64,000 nt of DNA, from assembly GCA_963757125.1 (NCBI GenBank), contig CAVWQP010000009.1:1798001-1862000 (forward strand), given 5' to 3'. Shown piece by piece: positions 7,931 through 15,941 of this stretch (position 1 is the stretch's first letter; each line of letters starts with the position of its first letter). This stretch comes from CAVVSD01 sp963757125. GTDB taxonomy: Bacteria; Actinomycetota; Thermoleophilia; Solirubrobacterales; Solirubrobacteraceae. The translations under genes were made by a program, and so were the position numbers. A model generated the notes under the pieces. That model did not search any database and was not told the origin of the DNA. It saw only the letters and a program-made list of their open reading frames with translations.

Positions 7931-9258
7931 GCCGTCACCGCCTCTCGGACGACCTCGGCCAGACGGTCGATCTCCGCCCTCGTGCGCAGCTCGGTGATCG
8001 CGACGAGCAGCGCGTCGTGCTCCGGGAGCGCCAGGCCCGGGTTCACGCCCTGCGCGGCGCAGCGCTCGACGACCTCCTGCACCGGCACGGGCAGCGTGAC
8101 CGCGAACTCGCGGATCACCGGCTGATCGTGCAGCGCCTCGACGCCGTCGATCGCGCAGAGCGCCTCGCGGGCGTAGTGGGTGCGCTGCAGCAGCAGCTCG
8201 CCGAGCTCGACGAATCCCTCGCGACCGAGCCACGTCAGGTAGACGACGCCGCCCAGGGCGTTGAGCGCCTGCGCGGTGCAGATGTTCGACGTCGCCTTCT
8301 CCCGGCGGATGTGCTGCTCGCGCGTCTGGAGCGTGAGGACGAAGCCGCGCCGGCCCTCGGCGTCGACGGTCTCCCCCGCGATGCGCCCGGGCATCCGGCG
8401 CAGGTACGCCTCGGTCGCGGCGAAGAAGCCGAACGACGGCCCGCCGAAGTCGAGGCGGTTGCCGAGCGGCTGGCCCTCGCCCACGCACACGTCGACGCCG
8501 CACTCGCCGGGCGGGCGCAGGATGCCGAGCGCGATCGGGTCGTAGGAGCCGACGACGACGCCCGGGTCCGGCACCGCGGACGCCAGCGACTCGGCGTCCT
8601 CGACGGCGCCGAGGAAGTTCGGGTTCTGGAAGAACGCCGCGCACGTGTCGTCGTCCATCGCCGCCGCCCACGCGTCCGCGTCTGTGCGCCCGTCGCGCAG
8701 CGGCACCTCCGTGATCTGCGCGCCGAAGCCGTGCGCGTAGGTGCGCAGCGTCTCGCGGGCGTGCGGGTGCAGCCCCTCCGACACGACGAAGCGGCCGCGG
8801 CCGTTCGCGAGCCGCGCCAGGTAGCCGGCGGAGGCCACGGCGCTCGGCCCGTCGTACACCGACGCGTTGGCGACCGGCAGCGCCGTCAGCTCGGAGATCG
8901 CCGTCTGGTACTCGAACATCACCTGCAGCCCGCCCTGGGAGACCTCGGGCTGGTAGGGCGTGTACGGCGTCAGGAACTCCGAGCGCGACATGAGCATGTC
9001 GACGATCGCGGGGACGTAGTGGTCGTACATCCCGCCGCCGAGGAAGGACAGCTCGTCCTCGGTGGAGACGTTGCGCGCGGCGAGGTCGCGCAGGTGCGCG
9101 TAGACGTCCTGCTCGGGCGCCCCTGGCGGCAGGTCGAGCGGATGGTCCAGACGGAGGTCGGCGGGGATACCGGCGAAGAGGTCCTCGACGTCCTCCACGC
9201 CGATCGCGGACAACATCGCCTCGCGGTCGGCGTCGGTCACGGCGGTGTAGGTAGACAT
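7927..9258 (-). CDS. gcvPA: Glycine dehydrogenase (decarboxylating) subunit 1
   Basis: A 443 aa partner of GcvPB in the glycine cleavage P-protein. It begins in the usual way for GcvPA, with a DREAML..IG segment, then LSFLGGGMYDHYVPA and TPYTPYQPEVSQGGLQ. It lacks the PLP lysine, which lies in subunit 2. Its start overlaps the gcvT stop by one base (TGATG) and its end overlaps gcvPB, so the three genes form one coupled unit. No gcvH lies between them, although it often does in other genomes. Confidence 0.97.
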   Translation of the reverse strand: MSTYTAVTDADREAMLSAIGVEDVEDLFAGIPADLRLDHPLDLPPGAPEQDVYAHLRDLAARNVSTEDELSFLGGGMYDHYVPAIVDMLMSRSEFLTPYTPYQPEVSQGGLQVMFEYQTAISELTALPVANASVYDGPSAVASAGYLARLANGRGRFVVSEGLHPHARETLRTYAHGFGAQITEVPLRDGRTDADAWAAAMDDDTCAAFFQNPNFLGAVEDAESLASAVPDPGVVVGSYDPIALGILRPPGECGVDVCVGEGQPLGNRLDFGGPSFGFFAATEAYLRRMPGRIAGETVDAEGRRGFVLTLQTREQHIRREKATSNICTAQALNALGGVVYLTWLGREGFVELGELLLQRTHYAREALCAIDGVEALHDQPVIREFAVTLPVPVQEVVERCAAQGVNPGLALPEHDALLVAITELRTRAEIDRLAEVVREAVTA

Positions 9259-10310
9259 CAGCCCTCTGCGGGATAGATCGGCTTGGTCACGATGGTGCCC
9301 TCCCTGGCCTTGCCCCGCACGTCGATCTGCAGCGTCTCACCCGCACCGGAGCGATCGACCGGGACGTAGGCCATGCCGATGCCGATCCCGAGGCACGGCG
9401 ACTGCGTTCCGCTGGTGACGACGCCGCCGCCGGCGATCGGGTTGCCCTGCCGGGCGATGCCACCGTCGCGGATGACGAACGGGACGAGCCGCTCGGCCGG
9501 CCCGGCGGCGCGGACGGCAGCGACGGCCTCCGCCCCGATGAAGCCCGTGGCCTCCTTGCAACACCAGTTCAAACCGGCCTCGATCGGGCCGCGCTCCTCC
9601 ATGAGGTCGTTGCCGTAGAGGTGGTAGCACGCCTCCAGGCGCAGCGTGTCGCGCGCGCCGAGCCCGGCCGGCGTGACGCCGGCGGCCACGACCGCGTCCC
9701 ACACCCGCTCGGCGTCGTCCGCCGCGACGAGCACCTCGACGCCGTCCTCGCCCGTGTAGCCCGTGCCGCACACGAGCGCATCCGCGCCCGCGAGCCGCAG
9801 CTGCGCCGTGCGGAACCGCGCCGGCAGCTCACCCTCCGCGAGGCCCGCCACGATCCCGCGCGCCTGCGGCCCCTGCACGGCGAGCATCGCGAGCTCGTCG
9901 CGGCGGTCGAGCACCTCGACGTCCATCCCCTCGGCGTGGCCGGCGATCCACGCGAGGTCGCGCTCGTGGTTGGCGGCGTTCGTCACGGTGAGGTAGCGGT
10001 CCTCGCCGAGCCGGTAGGTGAAGAGATCGTCGAGCACCCCGCCGTCCTCGCGGCACATGACGCTGTACTGCGCGCCGCCGACGGCGATGGCCGAGACGTC
10101 GTTGGACAGCGTGCGCTGTAGCAGCGCGAGCGCCTGCGGTCCGCGCGTCTCGACCTCGCCCATGTGCGAGACGTCGAACACGCCGGCCTTCGTGCGCACG
10201 GCGACGTGCTCGGCGCGGATGCCCTCGTACTGCACCGGCATGTCGTAGCCGGCGAACGGGATGAGTCGCGCCCCCGCCGAGCGGTGGCGGTCCAGCAGCG
10301 GAGTCTCCAT
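9258..10310 (-). CDS. gcvT: Glycine cleavage system T-protein (aminomethyltransferase)
   Basis: A 350 aa tetrahydrofolate-dependent enzyme that releases ammonia from the GcvH-bound aminomethyl group and forms methylene-THF. The N-terminus (TPLLDRHRSAGARLIPFAGY) and VFDVSHMGEVE are typical of GcvT, and a C-terminal barrel region is present. The start was set at the ATG before ETPLLDRH; an in-frame ATG 15 bases upstream is possible. No good ribosome site precedes either codon, because the upstream bases are occupied by a repeated operator-like motif, so leaderless translation is possible. First gene of the gcvT-gcvPA-gcvPB-dehydrogenase operon. Confidence 0.95.
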   Translation of the reverse strand: METPLLDRHRSAGARLIPFAGYDMPVQYEGIRAEHVAVRTKAGVFDVSHMGEVETRGPQALALLQRTLSNDVSAIAVGGAQYSVMCREDGGVLDDLFTYRLGEDRYLTVTNAANHERDLAWIAGHAEGMDVEVLDRRDELAMLAVQGPQARGIVAGLAEGELPARFRTAQLRLAGADALVCGTGYTGEDGVEVLVAADDAERVWDAVVAAGVTPAGLGARDTLRLEACYHLYGNDLMEERGPIEAGLNWCCKEATGFIGAEAVAAVRAAGPAERLVPFVIRDGGIARQGNPIAGGGVVTSGTQSPCLGIGIGMAYVPVDRSGAGETLQIDVRGKAREGTIVTKPIYPAEG

Positions 10311-10313
10311 AGG

Positions 10314-10344
10314 TGGTCCAACCATCGGGGAATTGGTCCAACCA
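10314..10344 (-). promoter_or_regulatory. Twin TGGTnnnACCA operator-like sites upstream of gcvT
   Basis: The 11-base sequence TGGTTGGACCA (minus strand) occurs twice exactly, at 10334-10344 and 10314-10324, 20 bases apart, so both sites would face the same side of the helix. The pattern TGGT-N3-ACCA is the half-site arrangement recognised by FadR-subfamily GntR regulators such as PdhR and LldR. The downstream copy ends 3 bases before the gcvT ATG. No GntR gene is in the window. Confidence 0.6.
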
Positions 10345-10444
10345 CTGTCGCAGCCGTGCCGGATCGCGTCAACCACGCGGCGCCCGCGCGATGGTGTGGG
10401 AGGCCCCCGTAACACTGCCTCCCAGACGGTGTAGAACTGCCTCG

Positions 10445-11425
10445 GTGTCAGCTTCCGCCCCCGATCTCGACCGCCTCGCCTCGCTCGCCGAGCAGCCCGA
10501 GGCGACCGCACGCCGGCGGATGCTCCTCATCATCAACCCGTACGCGACGTCGATGACGCCGCACATCCGGACGCTCGTGCTCTACGCGCTGCAGGCGCGC
10601 TACGAGGTCGACGCGGTCGACACGCAGGCGCGCGGCCACGCCACCGAGCTGTCCCGGGAGGCCGCGGACGAGGGGTACGACGTCGTCGTGTCACTCGGCG
10701 GCGACGGGACCGTCAACGAGGTCGCCAACGGCCTCGCCGGCTCGCACACGCCGCTGACCTGCCTGCCCGGCGGCGCGACGAACGTCCTGTGCAAGATGCT
10801 CGGCATCCCCGGCGACATCGTCGGGGCGACCGCGCACCTCCTGAACCTCGCCGACGCCTGGCGGCCGCATCGCATCGACCTGGCGCGCGTCAACGGCCGC
10901 CACTTCACCTTCTCCGGCGGGCTCGGGCTCGACGCGGCGGTCGTCAAGAGCGTCGACGCGCAGCCCGCCCGCAAGACCGCGCTGCGCCAGTGGTACTTCG
11001 GCTACAGCGCGATCCGCACCTTCGCCGCGGACTACCTCAAGCACCCGCCGCAGCTCGAGATCCACGCCGGCGGCCGGGTGCTGCAGGGCGTCTCCGCCGT
11101 CGTGCAGAACGGCAGCCCGTTCACGTACTTCAACGACCGCCCGCTGCACGTCGCCGACCGCAGCCGCCTCGACAGCGGCAGCCTCGCCGGCGCCGTCCTG
11201 CACCGTGCCTCGCCGCTGGACATGCCGACCTTCATCGCGCGGCTGTTCCTCGGCCCGTCGCTGACCGGCCACCGGCGCGTCACGGGCTTCACCGACGTGT
11301 CCGACGTCCGCGTCCGCAGCCGCGACGGCCGGCCCGTGCCGCTCGAGGTCGACGGCGACTGGCTCGGGGACGTCACGGAGGCCGACTTCGGCATCACGCC
11401 GGGCGGCCTCTCCGTCATCGCCTGA
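10445..11425 (+). CDS. Diacylglycerol/sphingosine kinase-family lipid kinase
   Basis: A protein of the DAGK catalytic-domain (YegS/DgkB-like) family that phosphorylates a lipid hydroxyl with ATP. INPYAT near residue 27 opens the catalytic domain and SLGGDGTVNEVANGL holds the GGDGT nucleotide motif. A C-terminal beta-rich domain ends with PLEVDGDWLGD, typical of the family. The GTG start gives 326 aa with a short charged N-terminus; an internal ATG 24 codons downstream (MLLIINP) is an alternative, and neither has a strong ribosome site. A marR gene follows after 5 bases. The lipid substrate cannot be inferred. Confidence 0.88.
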   Translation: MSASAPDLDRLASLAEQPEATARRRMLLIINPYATSMTPHIRTLVLYALQARYEVDAVDTQARGHATELSREAADEGYDVVVSLGGDGTVNEVANGLAGSHTPLTCLPGGATNVLCKMLGIPGDIVGATAHLLNLADAWRPHRIDLARVNGRHFTFSGGLGLDAAVVKSVDAQPARKTALRQWYFGYSAIRTFAADYLKHPPQLEIHAGGRVLQGVSAVVQNGSPFTYFNDRPLHVADRSRLDSGSLAGAVLHRASPLDMPTFIARLFLGPSLTGHRRVTGFTDVSDVRVRSRDGRPVPLEVDGDWLGDVTEADFGITPGGLSVIA

Positions 11426-11430
11426 CGCGC

Positions 11431-11856
11431 ATGGCCGACGGCCAGCCGCTCGACGACCACGTCGGCGTCGCGTTGCGCCGGGCCTACCAGCACGCCGTGG
11501 CGAACCTCACGGCGCGGATCGCCCGCTTCGATCTCAGCCCGCTGGAGTTCTCGGTGCTCGTCCGCCTCCACGACGCCGGCTCCTCGACGCAGAACAGCCT
11601 CGGGCGGTCGATCTTCATGGAGCCGGCGAACATCGGCGCGCTCGTCCAGCGCCTCGCCGATCGCGGGATCGTCACCCGCGAGCCCGACCCGGACGACCGC
11701 CGGGCCATCCGCGTGGCGATCACCCCCGCGGGCGTCGAGCTGCTGGCCGCGGCGCGCCCGGAGGCCGACGCCGCCAACGCGCACACGCTGGCTGTCCTGG
11801 AGCCCGCCGAGCGCACCGAGCTCGTGGCCCTCCTCGGGAGGCTGACGGAGGGCTGA
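11431..11856 (+). CDS. MarR-family transcriptional regulator
   Basis: A 141 aa winged-helix regulator. The DNA-binding core is LSPLEFSVLVRLHDAG...FMEPANIGALVQRLADRGIVTREPDPDDRRAIRVAITPAG, and the DDRR wing is characteristic of MarR. It follows the lipid kinase by 5 bases and precedes a SnoaL-like/nitroreductase pair. A perfect 20-base palindrome lies just after its stop, in the promoter region of those genes. I infer that it represses the downstream pair and responds to a phenolic, quinone or oxidant ligand. Confidence 0.9.
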   Translation: MADGQPLDDHVGVALRRAYQHAVANLTARIARFDLSPLEFSVLVRLHDAGSSTQNSLGRSIFMEPANIGALVQRLADRGIVTREPDPDDRRAIRVAITPAGVELLAAARPEADAANAHTLAVLEPAERTELVALLGRLTEG

Positions 11857-11865
11857 CTTGCGCAA

Positions 11866-11885
11866 CTCGTTATGGTCATAACGAG
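11866..11885. promoter_or_regulatory. Perfect palindrome, probable MarR operator
   Basis: CTCGTTATG-GT-CATAACGAG has 9-base arms that match perfectly around a 2-base spacer. It lies 9 bases after the marR stop and 21 bases before the SnoaL-like start. Its AT-rich centre stands out against the surrounding GC. Length, symmetry and position fit a MarR dimer operator that overlaps a promoter. Confidence 0.75.
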
Positions 11886-11906
11886 TCGAGGCGAGGAGAG
11901 ACCGTC

Positions 11907-12326
11907 GTGTCCGACAACGCAGCCGTCGTCCGGGAGCTCTTCGAGAGCGGCCTGTCCGGGGGCGACACCGCCGTCATCGACCGGTTGGTGGCCGCGGACG
12001 TCACGTTCACCCAGCCGGGCGTCCCCCGCGGGCGCGAGGGCCTCGGGCTGGTGGTGGAGCTCGACAACGACGCGTTCAGGGACTGGCGCTACGAGCTCGA
12101 CGACGTCCTCGTGGACGGCGATCGGGTCGCCGTGCGCTGGACCGCCCGCGGCCGCCACGAGAACACCTACCTCGGCGAGGGCCCGACCGGACGCGACGTG
12201 ACGCAGGAGGGCATCACGATGCTCCGCCTCGACGACGGCGTCGTCACCGAGGTCCGCTCGCACCCCGACAGCCTGGGGCTCCTGCAGCAGCTCGGCGTGC
12301 TGCCCACGATGTCGATCGTCGACTGA
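11907..12326 (+). CDS. SnoaL-like / NTF2-fold ester-cyclase-family protein
   Basis: A 139 aa small cone-barrel protein of the SnoaL-like polyketide-cyclase family: N-terminal helices (VVRELFESGLSGGDTAVIDRLVAADVTF) followed by the sheet ending in LRLDDGVVTEV and a helical tail. The GTG start has GAGGAGAG upstream. It sits directly downstream of the MarR-type palindrome and 16 bases before the nitroreductase, so the two are probably induced together. Such proteins bind or turn over small hydrophobic molecules; the specific reaction is not predictable. Confidence 0.85.
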   Translation: MSDNAAVVRELFESGLSGGDTAVIDRLVAADVTFTQPGVPRGREGLGLVVELDNDAFRDWRYELDDVLVDGDRVAVRWTARGRHENTYLGEGPTGRDVTQEGITMLRLDDGVVTEVRSHPDSLGLLQQLGVLPTMSIVD

Positions 12327-12342
12327 GACGAGGAGAACGACC

Positions 12343-13176
12343 ATGTCAGGCATGTCCAACGACGCGCCCGCGATCGCGGCCGACGCGTACCCCAACCTGC
12401 TGCAGGTCGTGAAGGCCCGGCGCAGCGTCCGCAAGTTCGAGCCCGGCCGCGACGTGCCGCGCGAGACGCTGCTGCGCATCCTCGAGGCCGGCCGCTGGGC
12501 GCCGAGCGGAGCCAACGCCCAGCACTGGGACTTCATCTGCGTCGACGACCCCGAGGTGCGCGAGCAGGTCCGCGAGGTGTTCCTGCGCCAGGGCGCGCGG
12601 CTGCGTGCCCAGGTCGAGCGCTTCCCGGCCGTGAACAAGAGCTTCCTGGCCAACACCGTCGCGATCGTCCTCGTGCTCGGAGACGAGCGCTGGAAGGCGT
12701 GCTTCCCGCAGGGCGTCGGGGACGCGAACGACGAGTACACCCGCAACAACGAGAACATCTTCTACTGCTCGCTGGGCGCCGCGATCCAGAACATCCAGCT
12801 CGCGACGATCGCCTGCGGGCTGACGTCCGCGTGGCTGTCGGGCGGCGGCGAGGACCAGACCGCGGCCGAGCTGCGCGAGGTGCTCGGCTTTCCGGAGACA
12901 GCGCGCCCCTACGGCACGATCCCGATCGGCTACCCGTCCCGCTACCCGGCGAGCAAGTGGCGCCGGCCGCTCGAGCAGGTCGCGCACTTCAACCGCTTCG
13001 AGCCCGAGCAGTACCGGCCCCAGGACCTCGTCGACCACTACGTCCACGAGGTGCGCTCGTTCGCCATGTACCGCCCACACGAGCGGATGGAGGACTGGGA
13101 GGACTTCGAGGAGCGCGCGGGCGCGTTCGCGCCCGCCTACACCGGGCGCGTCACGAACCCGGACCCGGCCCGCTGA
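12343..13176 (+). CDS. Nitroreductase-family FMN oxidoreductase
   Basis: A 277 aa flavoenzyme. RRSVRKFEP, then LRILEAGRWAPSGANAQHW, form the FMN-binding opening of the nitroreductase family. The middle contains SLGAAIQNIQLATIACGL, typical of the dimer/FMN site, and GTIPIGYP closes the core. A ~60-residue C-terminal extension (from about 215) makes it longer than the usual ~200 aa. The start has GAGGAG at good spacing; an internal ATG three codons downstream is also possible. Within the MarR-controlled unit it most likely reduces quinones, nitroaromatics or enones with NAD(P)H. Confidence 0.9.
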   Translation: MSGMSNDAPAIAADAYPNLLQVVKARRSVRKFEPGRDVPRETLLRILEAGRWAPSGANAQHWDFICVDDPEVREQVREVFLRQGARLRAQVERFPAVNKSFLANTVAIVLVLGDERWKACFPQGVGDANDEYTRNNENIFYCSLGAAIQNIQLATIACGLTSAWLSGGGEDQTAAELREVLGFPETARPYGTIPIGYPSRYPASKWRRPLEQVAHFNRFEPEQYRPQDLVDHYVHEVRSFAMYRPHERMEDWEDFEERAGAFAPAYTGRVTNPDPAR

Positions 13177-13208
13177 CGCCCGTCCCGAGGAGTACGCTCC
13201 ATGCACGG

Positions 13209-13436
13209 ATGGCACGCCGCATGCGCAGAGGGCTCGGGGCCCGCATCGCCAGGGACGAGGCCCAAGAGCTGCGGAATCGCCTCGCGCATCTCGAGGGCGA
13301 GCTGCAGGCGCTCCAGGACTCCGTCTACCGCGACGTGCGCAGGCACGACCAGGAGATGGCCGACCTGCGCCAGCAGGTCGATCCGGAGAACCTCGTCCGG
13401 GCGCTCAGCGAAGACGCGCGACGGCGCGGCCTGTGA
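13209..13436 (+). CDS. Small coiled-coil protein of unknown function
   Basis: A 75 aa, strongly charged and predicted helical protein. Leu/Val spacing from about 20 to 55 (ELRNRLAHLEGELQALQ and following) fits a coiled coil, flanked by basic ends. Its GTGA overlap with the next small gene supports translation. GAGGAG at 13187-13192 lies 16 bases before this ATG but 8 bases before an ATG in another frame whose product has no protein-like character, so the start is somewhat uncertain. No family was recognised. Confidence 0.6.
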   Translation: MARRMRRGLGARIARDEAQELRNRLAHLEGELQALQDSVYRDVRRHDQEMADLRQQVDPENLVRALSEDARRRGL

Positions 13437-13627
13437 GCCTCCCGGGCGGCCCGACTCCTGACCAGCTGCGCGTCGAGGCTCGCTACCACCGCGATCGCCT
13501 CACCCTCTACCGGGCGCGCGCGCTCACCGGCAAGCCGACGAACCCGACGCGCATGCGCGAGCTCGAGCTCGCTGCCGAGAAGTCCGAGGCGCGGTTGCGC
13601 GCTCAGGCGCCCGGCGTGACCCTGTAG
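13433..13627 (+). CDS. Small basic helical protein of unknown function
   Basis: A 64 aa protein with a GTG start overlapping the previous stop (GTGA). It is rich in Arg, Glu and Leu (VEARYHRDRLTLYRARA and a C-terminal LELAAEKSEARL helix), so probably two helices. Its 3' end overlaps the convergent end of relA by 25 bases. No family was recognised; the coupling to the coiled-coil gene suggests the two products act together. Confidence 0.55.
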   Translation: MSLPGGPTPDQLRVEARYHRDRLTLYRARALTGKPTNPTRMRELELAAEKSEARLRAQAPGVTL

Positions 13628-15941
13628 GCGTCGAACACCGAGTCGATGCTGCGCAGACGGGAGACCGTCGCCTTCAGCGTCGCGGTGTCGACGACCTCGA
13701 CCACGAAGCGGTTCTGCACCATCGGGTGCTCGACCAGGCAGCGGGCCTCGACGATGTTGATCCCCGCCTCCGCGAACGTCCGCGACAGGTCCTCGAGCAG
13801 GCGGTGGCGGTCGTAGCCGTTGACCTGAAGCTCCACCTTGAAGGCGGCCTCGTGGTCGCCCTCCCAGCTCACCGGGACGAACCGCTCCGGGTCCTTGCGC
13901 CAGGTTGACGGCGTTCGCGCAGTCCTCGCGATGGATCGTGATGCCGCGGCCGAGCGAGATGTAGCCGACGATCTCGTCCCCCGGCACGGGGCGGCAGCAC
14001 TTCGCGAGGCGGAGCATGACGTCGTCGACGCCCTCGACGCGGATGCCGTACTCCGACGACGCGTTCGTCGGGCGGCGGCGCTGCCGGCGTCCGGTGAGCA
14101 GCTGCTCCGGCGCCGTCTCGTCCTCGGCGGCCTCGCCCTGCTTCAGGCGCTGCATCACCTTGTTGATGACGACCTTGGGCGACACCTTCGCCGCCGCCCA
14201 GCGCGATGTAGAACTCCTCGGCCTTGCGGTAGCCCATCTCGCGGATGACGTCCGCGAGCAGCGAGGAGGAGACGATCTTCTGCGCCGGCAGCCCGGCCTT
14301 GCGCAGGTTCTCCTGCAGCAGCTCGCGGCCGGCGTGCTCGGTGTCCTCGCGCGACTCGGCCTTGAACCACTGCTTGATCTTGTTGCGCGCGCGGGTGGTC
14401 CGCACGACGGCGAGCCAGTCGCGTGACGGGCCGCGCTCGCGCTTGCTCGTCAGGACCTCGACGATGTCGCCGGACTTCAGCTCGTAGTGCAGCGGCACCA
14501 TCTTGCCGTTGACCTTCGCGCCGACGCAGCGGTGGCCGATCTCCGTGTGGACCTCGTACGCGAAGTCCAGCGGCGTCGCGCCGCCGGCGAGCGACTTCAC
14601 CTCGCCCTTCGGGGTGAACACGAAGACCTCGTCCTCGAACAGGTCGACCTTCAGGGCCTCCATGAACTCCTGGGGGTCCTGCGCGTCCTGCTGCCAGTCG
14701 AGCATCGAGCGCAGCCACTTGAGCTTCGCCTCGCCCTCGGGGATGCCGCCGCCGGTCTTGTAGGACCAGTGCGCGGCGACGCCGAACTCCGCGCGGTCGT
14801 GCATCTCGCGCGTGCGGATCTGGATCTCCAGCGGGAGTCCCTCGGGCCCGATGACCGTCGTGTGCAACGACTGGTACATGTTGAACTTGGGCATCGCGAT
14901 GAAGTCCTTGAAGCGCCCGGGGAGCGGCTTCCACAGCGAATGGATGACGCCCACGGCCCCGTAGCAGTCCTTCACGGAGTCGACGATGACCCGCATGGCC
15001 GTGAGGTCGTAGATCTCGTTGAACTCGCGGCCCTTCTTCGTCATCTTCGCGTAGATGGAGTAGAAGTGCTTGGCGCGCCCGGCGATCTCCGCGCGGATGC
15101 CCAGCGCGTCCAGCTCGCTGAGCAGGCCCTCGCCCGCGTGGCGCACGTAGTCCTCGCGCTCCTCGCGCTGCTGGTTCACGAGGCCCTTGATGTCCTGGTA
15201 CTTGCGCGGGTGCAGCGCGGCGAACGCGAGGTCCTCGAGCTCCCACTTGATGGCGTGGATGCCGAGGCGGTGCGCGATCGGCGCGTAGATCTCCAGGGTC
15301 TCCTTCGCCTTGTCGATCTGCTTCTGCTTGGGCATCGCGCCGATCGTGCGCATGTTGTGCAGGCGATCGGCCAGCTTGATGAGGATGACCCGGACGTCGG
15401 AGGCCATCGCGACCATCATCTTGCGGTAGTTCTCGGCCTGCGCCTCGTCGCGCGACTGGAACGTGATCCCGGTGAGCTTCGTGACGCCGTCGACGAGGGT
15501 GGCGATCTCCTCGCCGAACTGCTCGCGCACCTCCTCCAGCGACGCCGTCGTGTCCTCGACGGTGTCGTGCAGCAGCGCGGCGCAGAGCGTCTCGGTGTCG
15601 AGCCGCAGGCCGGCGCAGATCTTCGCCACGCCGACGGGGTGCACGATGAAGTCCTCGCCGGACTTGCGGCGCTGGTCGGCGTGGTGCTCGCAGGCGAAGA
15701 CGAACGCCTCCTCGACCCGGTCGCGCTCGATCGGGATGGCCGCCTCGTCGGCGTGCTCCTCGACGATCGCGAAGAGATCGGAGAGCAGCCGGCGCTCCAG
15801 GCCCGTGAGATCCGGGCTCTTGATCTGCGGGTGCGCCTCGGGGTGCTCGAGGCGGTCGACGGGCGTGCGCGAGCTGGGCTCGCCTTCGCGTCCCGCCTCG
15901 TCGACCCTCAGGCCGCCTGTGCTGTCGACCGTGTCAGCCAT
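13603..15941 (-). CDS. relA: RelA/SpoT-family (p)ppGpp synthetase/hydrolase, with two apparent frameshifts
   Basis: A bifunctional alarmone enzyme. The N-terminal HD hydrolase domain has HHADQRRKSGEDFIVHP and the HDTVED motif. The synthetase domain has EIYDLTAMRVIV and RFKDFIAMPKFNMYQSLHT. TGS (LDFAYEVHTEIGHRCVGAKV) and C-terminal ACT domains follow. As written, the frame breaks near 14190-14203 (after YIALGGG) and near 13895-13905 (after CANAVNL). Dropping one G at each place restores a 778 aa protein with normal domain order. The start at MADTV has GAGGG upstream and overlaps the recJ end by 34 bases. A working Rel is expected in a free-living actinobacterium, so the breaks are more likely sequence errors than decay. 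Confidence 0.9.

Noticed and set aside
10311..10444. Glycine riboswitch upstream of gcvT
   Set aside because: No tandem glycine-aptamer conserved cores are present; the region holds the TGGTnnnACCA repeats instead.
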